Assembly: GCA_964602455.1 (NCBI GenBank) | Contig: CAZRRG010000043.1 | Location: 1-18,551, forward strand | Direction of reading: 5' to 3' | DNA from: JBBDIP01 sp964602455 | GTDB taxonomy: Bacteria > Bacillota > Sulfobacillia > Fermentithermobacillales > Fermentithermobacillaceae | DNA length: 18,551 bases | In this document: positions 5,842 through 12,804 of the stretch, piece after piece | How positions within the stretch are numbered: position 1 is the stretch's first letter | How the letters are laid out: each line of letters opens with the position of its first letter | Position numbers and translations under genes: made by a program | The notes under the pieces: model-generated | Seen by the model: only the letters and a program-made list of their open reading frames with translations | What the model was told of the DNA's origin: nothing | The model's database searches: none

Positions 5842-7479
5842 CTAGATGAGCGGCAAACGCAGGTTTACGATGGTGCCTCGTTCCGGTCGGGGGGAAACCC
5901 ACATGTCTCCGCCCTGCAAACGGGCCAGTTCGCGGCTGATGTAGAGGCCCAGACCTCCCCCACTGGCTACCCCGCCAGAATTGGATGCCCTGTAGAACGG
6001 CTCGAACACCATAGTGGTCTCGCCCGCAGGAATGCCGATCCCCTCATCCTCAACGCTCACGATAACTTCATCGGCGCTCCTGATTATGCCGACGAAGATC
6101 CGCCCGCCGGGAGGCGTGTACTTCACGGCGTTCCCCAGAACGTTGGACAGGATCTGGCGCACCCACAGCGCGTCCACCCGCACCGGGACGCGTGCGGACC
6201 TCGAAAACATCTCAATCAACTGGTGCTCGGATAACGGGGTGCACGAGTCGAGCCAGTCGCTCACTAGCCTTACGAGGTCGGCTTCGGCCATATGGCCGAC
6301 CATCCTTCCCTCCTCAATCCGGCCTACAGTGAGGGCATTGTCGACGAGCGACGACATATGGTCTATCTGGCCCCTAAGGAGGCTCAGATAGCGGTCAGCG
6401 CTCCCGCCGGTACGGTGCGCGTCCTCAAGCAGCGTCATCAGCGTCTTCATGACCTGCAGCGGATTCCGGAACTCATGGCTCATCAGGTGAGCCAACCGGT
6501 ACTTCTGTAACTCGATCTTTCGCGCTTCGGTCACGTCCTCGAAGACCAGCGCCGTACGGCGGGACACGAGGAGCGATGACGGCATCTGTCTCGCGCGGAC
6601 CGACAGGTAGATGTCGCTACCCGTCATAGGCGAGGTAGCTCTCCAGGACTGGTTCTGCCTGGTGTTGGTCAGGATCACCGATAGGTCCGCTGAATAGGGT
6701 CCCGTGTCCCTGACAAAGCCGTACCTTCGAGAGAACTGAGCCAGGTCTGTGCCCAGTTCGCGGAGAGACCTTGCGGCGAACATGTCCAGAAGCCCTGAAC
6801 TGGCAGCCCGGATGACGCCATCGTCATCGACGACCAACAGGCCGTCGGACAAGCCCTCCAGCACTGAAATCCACATGGTGTCCCAGTGCTTGCCGCACTC
6901 TATGGCCAGGATCGAGGGATCGCGCCGGACGAGGGCATACTGGTGGCTCTTGGCCACCTCGACCGGGTCAGGCATCCACGCCCCGTACCGCGGGTACTGG
7001 CACAGGGCCACCATAGGATCGTGACCCACCGCCCCGTACAGCCTCGCCTCGTACTCGCTGAACAGCGGCCATTGGGTCTCATCGAGCCAGGAAACATCGC
7101 CAACCACGCGAAGGCCGCGATAACCCGCGGACAACGCGTTAGTCAGGCATTCGCCCCACTTCCGGAGGACGCGATCATAGTCGAATCTCCCGGTCTCATC
7201 GACGTACCACTGGTCGTAGGTCACAACACGAAGCTGGGCCGTCTCTAGCCTGCGTGGAAGATCCGGCACGACCGTCTCCAAGGCGTGGAAGACGGCATCG
7301 GAGTCCTCAGGGGAAGCACAGATCCACATGCATGCCTCTTGCTGGCTCAATCCCGAACTCACGTAGGGCACCGCGACTTCCAGTGCCTCGGCGGAGTCGT
7401 CATAGAAGTGACATACGTGGGTTCCCCATGGCACGTGCCCAAGGCAGGACAGACCGAAATCCGTCGTTTGTTGCCTCAC
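5842..7479 (-). CDS. Sensor histidine kinase with N-terminal MEDS (DcmR-type) domain and PAS domain
   Basis: Soluble sensor kinase of 545 residues with no membrane helix. Domains in order: MEDS sensory domain at about 10-190, recognised by the GHVPWGTHVCHFYDD opening and the ICASPED and RVVGDVSWL segments; PAS at about 205-315 (SVLEGLSDGLLVVDDDGVIRAAS); HisKA with phospho-acceptor His335 in LMSHEFRNPLQ; HATPase with N box NVLGNAVKYTPPGG, G1 VEDEGIGIP, F box FEPFYRA and G2 GGLGLYISRELA. GTG 7479 is chosen because MEDS proteins start about 15 residues before the WGTH motif. A TTG at 7560 preceded by AGGAAGG is an alternative. MEDS domains occur in regulators such as DcmR of methylotrophs and in methanogen and bacterial kinases, with ligand mostly unknown. 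No response regulator follows it. The divergent NarL-type regulator is the nearest candidate but has its own kinase. Confidence 0.9.
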   Translation of the reverse strand: MRQQTTDFGLSCLGHVPWGTHVCHFYDDSAEALEVAVPYVSSGLSQQEACMWICASPEDSDAVFHALETVVPDLPRRLETAQLRVVTYDQWYVDETGRFDYDRVLRKWGECLTNALSAGYRGLRVVGDVSWLDETQWPLFSEYEARLYGAVGHDPMVALCQYPRYGAWMPDPVEVAKSHQYALVRRDPSILAIECGKHWDTMWISVLEGLSDGLLVVDDDGVIRAASSGLLDMFAARSLRELGTDLAQFSRRYGFVRDTGPYSADLSVILTNTRQNQSWRATSPMTGSDIYLSVRARQMPSSLLVSRRTALVFEDVTEARKIELQKYRLAHLMSHEFRNPLQVMKTLMTLLEDAHRTGGSADRYLSLLRGQIDHMSSLVDNALTVGRIEEGRMVGHMAEADLVRLVSDWLDSCTPLSEHQLIEMFSRSARVPVRVDALWVRQILSNVLGNAVKYTPPGGRIFVGIIRSADEVIVSVEDEGIGIPAGETTMVFEPFYRASNSGGVASGGGLGLYISRELARLQGGDMWVSPRPERGTIVNLRLPLI

Positions 7480-7640
7480 ACCGATCACTTCTCTCGCTGT
7501 GCAGGGATTATTGTTTGCCAGCCTCTTCCAAGTAGAGGAATATTCTCCGTGGGGAGGCAATTCCCTTCCTGCCGGATCCCGTAATGAAGGTCACACGGCA
7601 GCGCGCCTTGAACTCGTCAGTGCAGTCTGTCATGGTAACC

Positions 7641-7646
7641 TATAAC
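7641..7646 (+). promoter_or_regulatory. Weak -10-like hexamer upstream of the NarL-type regulator
   Basis: TATAAC lies 29 bases before the ATG of the response regulator and matches five of six -10 positions. No good -35 stands at the right distance (CAGTGC at 17 bases). The 195-base divergent gap 7480-7674 also has a short CCTCT/AGAGG dyad near 7534-7550. Nothing else there can be supported. Confidence 0.25.
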
Positions 7647-7674
7647 CACCAAGTCCAGGCGGTGATCGAGCAAA

Positions 7675-8343
7675 ATGGACGAGCCGGCCGAAAGCGTCAG
7701 CTTGCTCATAGTGGATGACCATCCGCTGTTCAGGCAGGGCGTCCGCCTGTTCCTCGAGTCCCAGCCCGGCATTACTGTTGCGGGTGAGGCGGGCGATGGC
7801 GCCTCGGCCATCGCGTTTCTCGAAAAGAACCCTGTGGGATGCGTCCTCCTTGACCTCCAGATGCCCGGCAAGAGCGGCATCGATGTGGCCAAGGACATCA
7901 AGGACAGGTGGCCCGACACGCGCATCCTGGTCCTCACCAGCTTCAACAGCTGGGATATGATCTACCCCGCCCTCAAAGCCGGAGCCTCCGGCTACATTCT
8001 GAAGGACGCGCCCCCGCCGGAACTGCTTGCCGGCATTAGGGCGGTAGCGGCAGGCGGCCGTTATCTGGATGAAGAGGTAGCGTCCAGACTCCTGGATAGC
8101 CTGACGGGACCGTCCGGGAAGGAGCTTGCGCCGCAGGATGCAGGCCTCGTGTCAACCCTCACCCCCAGGGAGCTGGACGTCCTCAAGGAGTTGGCCCGTG
8201 GCCTGGATAACAAAGAGATCGCCGCGAGACTCTACCTGAGCGAGAAGACAGTCAAAACCCACGTTGCCAGCATCCTTCAAAAACTAGACGTGAAAAGCCG
8301 GACCCAAGCGGCGCTTTACGCGTTGCAGCGCGGGTTGGTATGA
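7675..8343 (+). CDS. Response regulator, NarL/LuxR (FixJ) family
   Basis: DNA-binding two-component regulator of 222 residues. The receiver domain (about 8-125) has the acidic pair in LLIVDDHPLFRQGV, phospho-acceptor Asp60 in VLLDLQMPGKSG, the Thr/Ser of LVLTSF and the Lys of GYILKDA. The LuxR-type helix-turn-helix follows at about 158-222, with LTPRELDVLKELARGLDNKEIAARLYLSEKTVKTHVASILQKL. ATG 7675 has only a weak upstream GAG, so start efficiency may be low. The stop overlaps an ATG of the next reading frame by 4 bases (ATGA), although the kinase probably starts 15 bases later. It forms a two-component system with the HisKA_3 kinase downstream and probably controls the ABC-2 exporter that follows, as in LiaRS- or YvfTU-like arrangements; that target is inferred from position. 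Confidence 0.94.
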   Translation: MDEPAESVSLLIVDDHPLFRQGVRLFLESQPGITVAGEAGDGASAIAFLEKNPVGCVLLDLQMPGKSGIDVAKDIKDRWPDTRILVLTSFNSWDMIYPALKAGASGYILKDAPPPELLAGIRAVAAGGRYLDEEVASRLLDSLTGPSGKELAPQDAGLVSTLTPRELDVLKELARGLDNKEIAARLYLSEKTVKTHVASILQKLDVKSRTQAALYALQRGLV

Positions 8344-8357
8344 GAAGGGGTCTTACT

Positions 8358-9503
8358 ATGCAGGAACGATTGGGGGAAAGCGTTCGCAAAGCCATCCTCT
8401 TCTCCGGAGGGACCGGCCTCCTGTTCGGCATCGCCTTCTCAGCGTTCATGCTGTTCAGCCCATCTCCGGATGCGCCAAAGGGCTCGGTTCTGTTGGTAGT
8501 CCCTGTCTTCACGGCCATGCTGTCGGGCGCAGCCGGGGCAGCAGGCGCATACCTGGACGATTATATGACCAAACGTGGTGTGGCAAAGCCGTCCTCAAGG
8601 CGGCTCATATCCTTCGTGATCATAGTAGTCGCCACTTTCTCGCTTACAGCCCTTGCAGCGGTGCGCGCCAGACTGGCGTGGCAGGGGAGCGTGGCCTGGG
8701 GCATGCTCGCCGGGCTGGGTTTCGGTTCTGTGGTGACGTTTATCGAATACAGGCTATGGCAGGTCCGACAGAGGATGCTGACCCTTGAGCTTGAGAACAA
8801 GTACCTTTCTGAGATTGCGGAGAAGGACAACCAGTTGACCGAGGCTACCGAAAACCTTGTTCTGGCAGAAGAACGCGCCCGCATGGCCCGGGACCTCCAC
8901 GACTCCATCTCCTCGGGAATACACGGCATTGCCTACGCCGCGCACTCGCTGAGAGAGACCATACCGGCGGAAGGCCAATCCGCCAGGGTCCTGGCGCTGC
9001 TCGATCTGATAGAGAAGACAGCCCAATCTACCCAGGACGAGCTTCGCGCCATGATCCTTGAGCTTAAGCCATCCCTCATCGATGAAAAGGGGCTGGAGGA
9101 AGCCCTACGGCTGCACTGCGAGCTCTTCGCTCAACGGCAATCGATTCCGGCGGACCTCAAGGTTGACTACGCTTCCCCGCTCTCTCCCGAACAACAGGTG
9201 GCCATCTACCGCATAGTCCAGGAGGCTCTGGCCAACGTACAGAAGCACTCGGGCGCCACTCAGGTGACGGTATCCCTAACCGAGCGTGACGGCTCCGTGG
9301 AACTCAGAGTGTCGGACAATGGGGCAGGGTTCGCGCCGGAGACTTCGACAGCCGGCCTCGGCCTGCGAAACATGGAGTCACGGTCTATCCGCAACGGCGG
9401 CACACTCAAGGTGGATTCCGCGCCCGGCAAGGGTACTACCATCACCGCATCGTTTGCTACTCCTTTTGGCCCACCCGCTGATACCCGAAAACCATCCTTT
9501 TGA
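8358..9503 (+). CDS. Membrane sensor histidine kinase, HisKA_3 (NarX/DesK-like) family
   Basis: Kinase of 381 residues that should phosphorylate the regulator encoded just upstream. ATG 8358 is preferred to ATG 8340 because AAGGGG lies 7 bases before it. The N-terminal half has four hydrophobic helices with very short loops (about 11-32, 42-66, 84-105 and 111-130), suggesting sensing within or at the membrane. A coiled-coil-like helix with ENKYLSEIAEKDNQLTEATE leads to the dimerisation domain, with phospho-acceptor His181 in ARMARDLHDSISSGIHGIA. The HATPase domain has IVQEALANVQKHSGA (N box), VSDNGAGF (G1) and TAGLGLRNMESR (G2). The final residues after SFATPF look like a disordered tail. The signal is unknown; kinases of this build beside ABC-2 exporters often respond to membrane-active compounds or membrane fluidity. 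Confidence 0.94.
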   Translation: MQERLGESVRKAILFSGGTGLLFGIAFSAFMLFSPSPDAPKGSVLLVVPVFTAMLSGAAGAAGAYLDDYMTKRGVAKPSSRRLISFVIIVVATFSLTALAAVRARLAWQGSVAWGMLAGLGFGSVVTFIEYRLWQVRQRMLTLELENKYLSEIAEKDNQLTEATENLVLAEERARMARDLHDSISSGIHGIAYAAHSLRETIPAEGQSARVLALLDLIEKTAQSTQDELRAMILELKPSLIDEKGLEEALRLHCELFAQRQSIPADLKVDYASPLSPEQQVAIYRIVQEALANVQKHSGATQVTVSLTERDGSVELRVSDNGAGFAPETSTAGLGLRNMESRSIRNGGTLKVDSAPGKGTTITASFATPFGPPADTRKPSF

Positions 9504-9547
9504 CCGATTTGCCGGTTTCGTCGCCCCCATAACATAAGCCATGGATA

Positions 9548-9570
9548 GGCCCGGACCAATGTCCCGGGCC
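9548..9570. repeat. 7-bp all-GC hairpin ahead of the ABC ATPase gene
   Basis: GGCCCGG (9548-9554) and CCGGGCC (9564-9570) pair around a 9-base loop. It lies in the 88-base gap between the kinase stop and the exporter ATPase, ending just before the AAGGGGG ribosome binding site at 9577. There is no T tract, so it is more likely a message-processing or translation-tuning stem than a terminator. Confidence 0.4.
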
Positions 9571-9591
9571 ACAAGCAAGGGGGCGCGCAAC

Positions 9592-10527
9592 ATGGCCTTA
9601 GTGGAAGTCAGAAACTTGACCAAGCGCTACGGGAAGACCGTGGCAGTTAAGGACCTCAGTTTCGAGATCGAAGAGGGAGAGGTCTTCGGACTCCTCGGCC
9701 CCAACGGGGCCGGCAAATCGACCACGCTCTCGGTCATCTCCGGCCTGCTCGAGCCGACAGCAGGAGACGTCATGGTGGACGGGCACTCGGTCAGAACGGA
9801 TCCGATGAGTGTGAAGCGCCGGCTGGGGGTAGTCCCACAGGAGCTGGCGCTCTACCCGCGGCTGTCGGCTCGCGCAAACCTCCGGTTCTGGGGCGAAATG
9901 CACGGGCTCTACGGCCGGGCGCTGAGCACCAGGGTGGACGAGGTACTCGAACTGGTAGGGCTCAGCTCCCGCGCAAATGAGCCCATCATCAAGTACTCGG
10001 GGGGCATGAAGCGGCGGGTCAACCTGGCCGCAGGTCTCATGTCCCGACCCAGAGTGCTGATCCTGGACGAACCCACGGTGGGAGTCGACCCACAATCCCG
10101 CAGCCGCATCTTCGACCTGGTCAAGTCTCAGGCTGCAGACGGGACGACGGTGATCTACACAAGCCACTACATGGAGGAGGTCGAGCTCCTGTGCGGCCGC
10201 GTGGCAATCATGGATCAAGGCGCCCTGGTCGCCTCCGGCACAGTCGCCGACCTGCTCAGGCAAGCATCGGAGCACCAGGAGGTAGAGATCGGGTGCCCCG
10301 GGATCACCGGCGACCTCCTGTGCCGCCTGGAGTCCATCCCGGTGGTCGAACGGGTAAGGCAGGAGGAACAGGCAGTTAAGCTCATCACAGACGATGCCGA
10401 AAAGGCGCTGGCCCTGGCCTTCGGATGCTTCGTCGGCGCCGGAACCAAGGTGTCAAGCATTCAGATCCACAAGCCGAACCTGGAAGTCCTGTTTATCAAA
10501 CTGACCGGCAAGAGCCTGCGGGACTAG
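9592..10527 (+). CDS. ABC-2 type exporter ATP-binding protein
   Basis: Cytoplasmic ATPase of 311 residues that would power the permease encoded next. Motifs are complete: Walker A GPNGAGKST (36-44), Q-loop VVPQELALYP, signature YSGGMKRRVNLA (around 135-146), Walker B VLILDEPTVGVDP and switch His in YTSHYMEE. The C-terminal extension from about 225 is the variable regulatory tail of CcmA/DrrA-type ATPases. ATG 9592 is chosen because AAGGGGG precedes it by about 8 bases; the frame is open to an ATG at 9541, but those residues (MDRPGPMSRATSKGARN) fall on a hairpin and are not family-like. The substrate is unknown. Placement after a NarL-type two-component system suggests induction by the exported or sensed compound, such as an antimicrobial, lipid or peptide. 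Confidence 0.94.
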   Translation: MALVEVRNLTKRYGKTVAVKDLSFEIEEGEVFGLLGPNGAGKSTTLSVISGLLEPTAGDVMVDGHSVRTDPMSVKRRLGVVPQELALYPRLSARANLRFWGEMHGLYGRALSTRVDEVLELVGLSSRANEPIIKYSGGMKRRVNLAAGLMSRPRVLILDEPTVGVDPQSRSRIFDLVKSQAADGTTVIYTSHYMEEVELLCGRVAIMDQGALVASGTVADLLRQASEHQEVEIGCPGITGDLLCRLESIPVVERVRQEEQAVKLITDDAEKALALAFGCFVGAGTKVSSIQIHKPNLEVLFIKLTGKSLRD

Positions 10528-10543
10528 GCGCGCAAGAGTCAGT

Positions 10544-10588
10544 GCAGGTAGAGCAGCTAGAGCGGGTAGAGCAGGTAGAGCGGACAGA
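10544..10588. repeat. Five tandem 9-bp repeats between exporter genes
   Basis: Five consecutive 9-base units follow the consensus GCAGGTAGA: units 1 and 4 are identical, units 2 and 3 differ from them by one base, and unit 5 by three. A separate 9-mer GCGCGCAAG occurs on both sides (10528-10536 and 10589-10597). The array fills much of the 132-base gap between the ATPase stop and the permease start and has no good ribosome binding site within it. It may be a slippage product or a binding array; no function is evident. Confidence 0.75.
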
Positions 10589-10659
10589 GCGCGCAAGCGA
10601 GTAGCCCGTCTGAAGGATGCCGGTAGGCTTGCAGAGCAGTACGAAAGGAAGTGCTGAAC

Positions 10660-11370
10660 GTGAGGAAAGCCATATCCATAGCGCGTACAGGGATCGCGCA
10701 GATGGTAGGAGATCCCCTGTTCATGGTTATGTACATCGGGATGCCGGTCATGATGACCTGGATAATGAGTTTCCTGCCCAGAGAGATGGCGGGGCTCGCC
10801 AGCAGCGGAGTGATCGTGATGTTCCTTGGACTGAACATAGTCATGTCGGCAACGTCAATCATCGAGGAGCGGCAATTGGGGACCTGGGGCCGGCTGCTGT
10901 CCTCCCCCGTGACAGGGCCTGAGATAATGGGCGGCTACCTGATCAAACTGTTCGCCGTCGCCTGGGTCCAGTCCGCGGTGCTGTTCCTTTCAGCAAGATA
11001 CCTGTTCAAAGCCCCGTGGTCGCACCTGACTCCCGCGGCCTTCGCTGTGCTCGGGTCCTACATCCTCGCGATGGCCGGCTTGGGAGTCCTCCTGGCTACG
11101 GTGCTGCGCACGCAACAACAGGCGCCGGCGGTTGCCACGGGGATCTCGGTGGTGGGAACCATGCTGGGCGGCGTGTTCTTCCCTGCTGAGGGCAACGCGG
11201 TCATGGAGGCGGTCTCCAGGGTATCGCCCCAGGGATGGGCAGCCCGCGGCCTGAACACGGTGATGGCGGAAGGGGCAGGTTTCGCCAGCGTAGGTACCCC
11301 TGTGCTCTGGATGCTGGGTCTCGGCCTCGTGTTCCTGGCCCTGGGGCTCGCCAGGGTGAAGTACGAGTAG
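10660..11370 (+). CDS. ABC-2 type exporter permease
   Basis: Membrane subunit of 236 residues partnering the ATPase upstream. It shows about six hydrophobic segments, the first starting near GDPLFMVMYIGMPVMMTWIM. The cytoplasmic SIIEERQLGTWGRLLSSPVTGPEIMGGYLIK segment is the characteristic ABC-2 coupling-helix region (EERxxGTxxRLxxSPV), and an FFPAEGNAVMEAVSRVSPQGWAARGL stretch precedes the last helix, as in DrrB/NatB-like permeases. GTG 10660 is preferred because AAAGGA ends about 10 bases before it; GTG 10651 directly abuts the ribosome binding site. The length is at the short end for a single-domain ABC-2 permease with no large extracellular insert. Transcription may read through the 9-bp repeat array from the ATPase gene. 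The substrate is not indicated. Confidence 0.92.
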   Translation: MRKAISIARTGIAQMVGDPLFMVMYIGMPVMMTWIMSFLPREMAGLASSGVIVMFLGLNIVMSATSIIEERQLGTWGRLLSSPVTGPEIMGGYLIKLFAVAWVQSAVLFLSARYLFKAPWSHLTPAAFAVLGSYILAMAGLGVLLATVLRTQQQAPAVATGISVVGTMLGGVFFPAEGNAVMEAVSRVSPQGWAARGLNTVMAEGAGFASVGTPVLWMLGLGLVFLALGLARVKYE

Positions 11371-11404
11371 AGATGTTACCTTTCCTTTAACCCTGGGTTT
11401 ACGA

Positions 11405-11433
11405 AGGCGCGCTGGAGTCCATCCGGCGCGCCT
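11405..11433. repeat. 8-bp GC-rich hairpin after the exporter operon
   Basis: AGGCGCGC (11405-11412) and GCGCGCCT (11426-11433) pair around a 13-base loop, 34 bases after the permease stop. A smaller AACCC/GGGTT dyad lies at 11389-11399. There is no T tract, and the stem ends 6 bases before the TATAAT box of the next operon. It may weaken read-through from the exporter genes or restrict access to the promoter. Confidence 0.45.
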
Positions 11434-11436
11434 CAA

Positions 11437-11445
11437 TGCTATAAT
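11437..11445 (+). promoter_or_regulatory. Extended -10 promoter for the acetyltransferase/two-component operon
   Basis: TGCTATAAT is a perfect extended -10 element (TGnTATAAT). Transcription would begin near 11452, giving a leader of about 14 bases that just accommodates the GGGGGG ribosome binding site before GTG 11466. The -35 region (near 11417-11422) is poor, which is usual for extended -10 promoters and suggests dependence on the TG contact. Confidence 0.65.
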
Positions 11446-11465
11446 GCGGTCACTGGGGGGAATAG

Positions 11466-12056
11466 GTGAGCGAGATGGATTCGACAGCGGACTGCAGGAT
11501 ACGCGTCAGGGCCGCGGCCTTGTCCGACATCCCCTTCATACAGGATATTGCTCGTAGGACCTGGGCTGATACCTATCGGGGCATCGTCCCCGAGGATGCT
11601 CAGGCTGCGGTGCTTGATCGCGCCTACTCCGGAGAGTCGTTGACGGTATCCATCGGCAGCGGGCAAGCGTTCCTGGTTGCTGAAGTTGATAGCGGAGATC
11701 CTCGTACCGGCAGCAGCCTTGCTGGATACGTTGATGTTGACTATGACGGTCGCCAGGCTAACCTGCATCGCCTGTACGTCCTTCCAGAGTACCAGCGTCT
11801 TGGGCTAGGTAGACGTATGCTTCGAGAAGCGGTAGCCCAAGTTCTGGACAGACTGCCTCCCAACACTGTGCTTCCCCTCGTCGCCCATGTCGAACGCGAC
11901 AACCCGAAGGCCCGCTCCTTCTACAGGAAGGTAGGCTTTGTCGAGAACGAGGAGGAAATCGTAATCATTGGCGGGATATCTCTGCCCGTCATCCGGATAT
12001 CGATGACGGTTGGGGGTGATGGCGGTGCCTTCAAGGACAGTCCTGGTGGCAGATGA
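11466..12056 (+). CDS. GNAT-family N-acetyltransferase
   Basis: Acetyl-CoA-dependent acetyltransferase of 196 residues. Typical GNAT order is visible: N-terminal IRVRAAALSDIPFIQDIARRTWADTY (alpha 1/2), a central strand AGYVDVD, LHRLYVLPEYQRLGLGRRML with the acetyl-CoA pyrophosphate loop QRLGLG (110-115), and ERDNPKARSFYRKVGFVENEEE as the C-terminal motif. GTG 11466 follows GGGGGG by 5 bases and an extended -10 promoter. The 3' end overlaps the response-regulator gene by 32 bases. The last 15 or so residues (after VIRISM) are glycine-rich and look like a by-product of that overlap. The acceptor substrate (small amine, peptide or protein N-terminus) cannot be told. Its place at the head of a two-component operon makes a role in the same stress or resistance response plausible. 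Confidence 0.92.
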   Translation: MSEMDSTADCRIRVRAAALSDIPFIQDIARRTWADTYRGIVPEDAQAAVLDRAYSGESLTVSIGSGQAFLVAEVDSGDPRTGSSLAGYVDVDYDGRQANLHRLYVLPEYQRLGLGRRMLREAVAQVLDRLPPNTVLPLVAHVERDNPKARSFYRKVGFVENEEEIVIIGGISLPVIRISMTVGGDGGAFKDSPGGR

Positions 12057-12789
12057 CGAAGACCACATCAGGCAACTGATAAGGTTGTACCTCGCTAACG
12101 ACGGGTTCACCGTGTTGGAGGCCAAGACGGGCAAAGAAGCCCTGGACTCGTGGCAGAAGGACAATCCGGATATGGTGATCCTCGACATAATGATGCCGGA
12201 GATGGACGGATGGGAAGTCCTGAAGCAGATCCGCAGGCAGAAGAACACACCGGTGATCATGCTCACGGCAAAGGACGCCGAAGTCGACAAGGTGCTCGGC
12301 CTGGAACTGGGCGCCGACGACTACGTGACCAAGCCCTTCAGCCCCAGGGAACTGGTCTCGAGGGTTAAGGCGGTACTTCGCAGGTACGACAACGCCGCGG
12401 GAGCGGTCTACCGGGCCGAAGGAGATGACGCATCCCCGGCGAGGGCGCCCGGCGGACCCGCCGCTTCAACGCATCCGGGCGAGTCAGTCTCGTACCCGGG
12501 CCTCCACATAGACAAGGCAGCCAGAGAAGTTCACGTGGGTGACCAGATCCTTAGCCTGCCGCCCAAGGAGTTCGACCTCTTGTGGCTCCTGGCGTCCAAC
12601 CCGAACAGGGTCTTCACCAGGGAGTATCTACTGGAGACTGTGTGGGAGTACACCTACTTCGGCGACATCCGCACGGTGGACGTTCACGTGAGGCGCCTGC
12701 GCCAGAAGATCGAGAAGGATCCCGACAACCCCACCTACATAAGGACGGCCTGGGGTGTCGGCTACAAGTTTGAGTACCACCCCGATTAG
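12025..12789 (+). CDS. Response regulator, OmpR/PhoB family
   Basis: Winged-helix two-component regulator of 254 residues. The receiver domain opens with TVLVADDEDHIRQLIRLYL, has phospho-acceptor Asp54 in MVILDIMMPEMDGWEVL, the Thr in IMLTAKD and Lys in DDYVTKPFSPREL. A long linker rich in Ala, Pro and Gly (about 120-150) leads to the Trans_reg_C domain, with LSLPPKEFDLLWLLASNPNRVFTREYLLETVW and the wing RTAWGVGYKFE. GTG 12025 is chosen because GGGGG lies 8 bases upstream; TTG 12010, GTG 12016 and ATG 12019 are in frame but too close to the ribosome binding site. It begins inside the acetyltransferase gene and is followed 15 bases later by its kinase. Targets are not evident. Confidence 0.94.
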   Translation: MPSRTVLVADDEDHIRQLIRLYLANDGFTVLEAKTGKEALDSWQKDNPDMVILDIMMPEMDGWEVLKQIRRQKNTPVIMLTAKDAEVDKVLGLELGADDYVTKPFSPRELVSRVKAVLRRYDNAAGAVYRAEGDDASPARAPGGPAASTHPGESVSYPGLHIDKAAREVHVGDQILSLPPKEFDLLWLLASNPNRVFTREYLLETVWEYTYFGDIRTVDVHVRRLRQKIEKDPDNPTYIRTAWGVGYKFEYHPD

Positions 12790-12804
12790 GAGGTAGTTGT
12801 CCTC

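Noticed and set aside
9598..10275. 225-residue open frame antisense to the ABC ATPase
   Set aside because: It lies wholly within a gene with complete ABC motifs, and its composition is that of a shadow frame.
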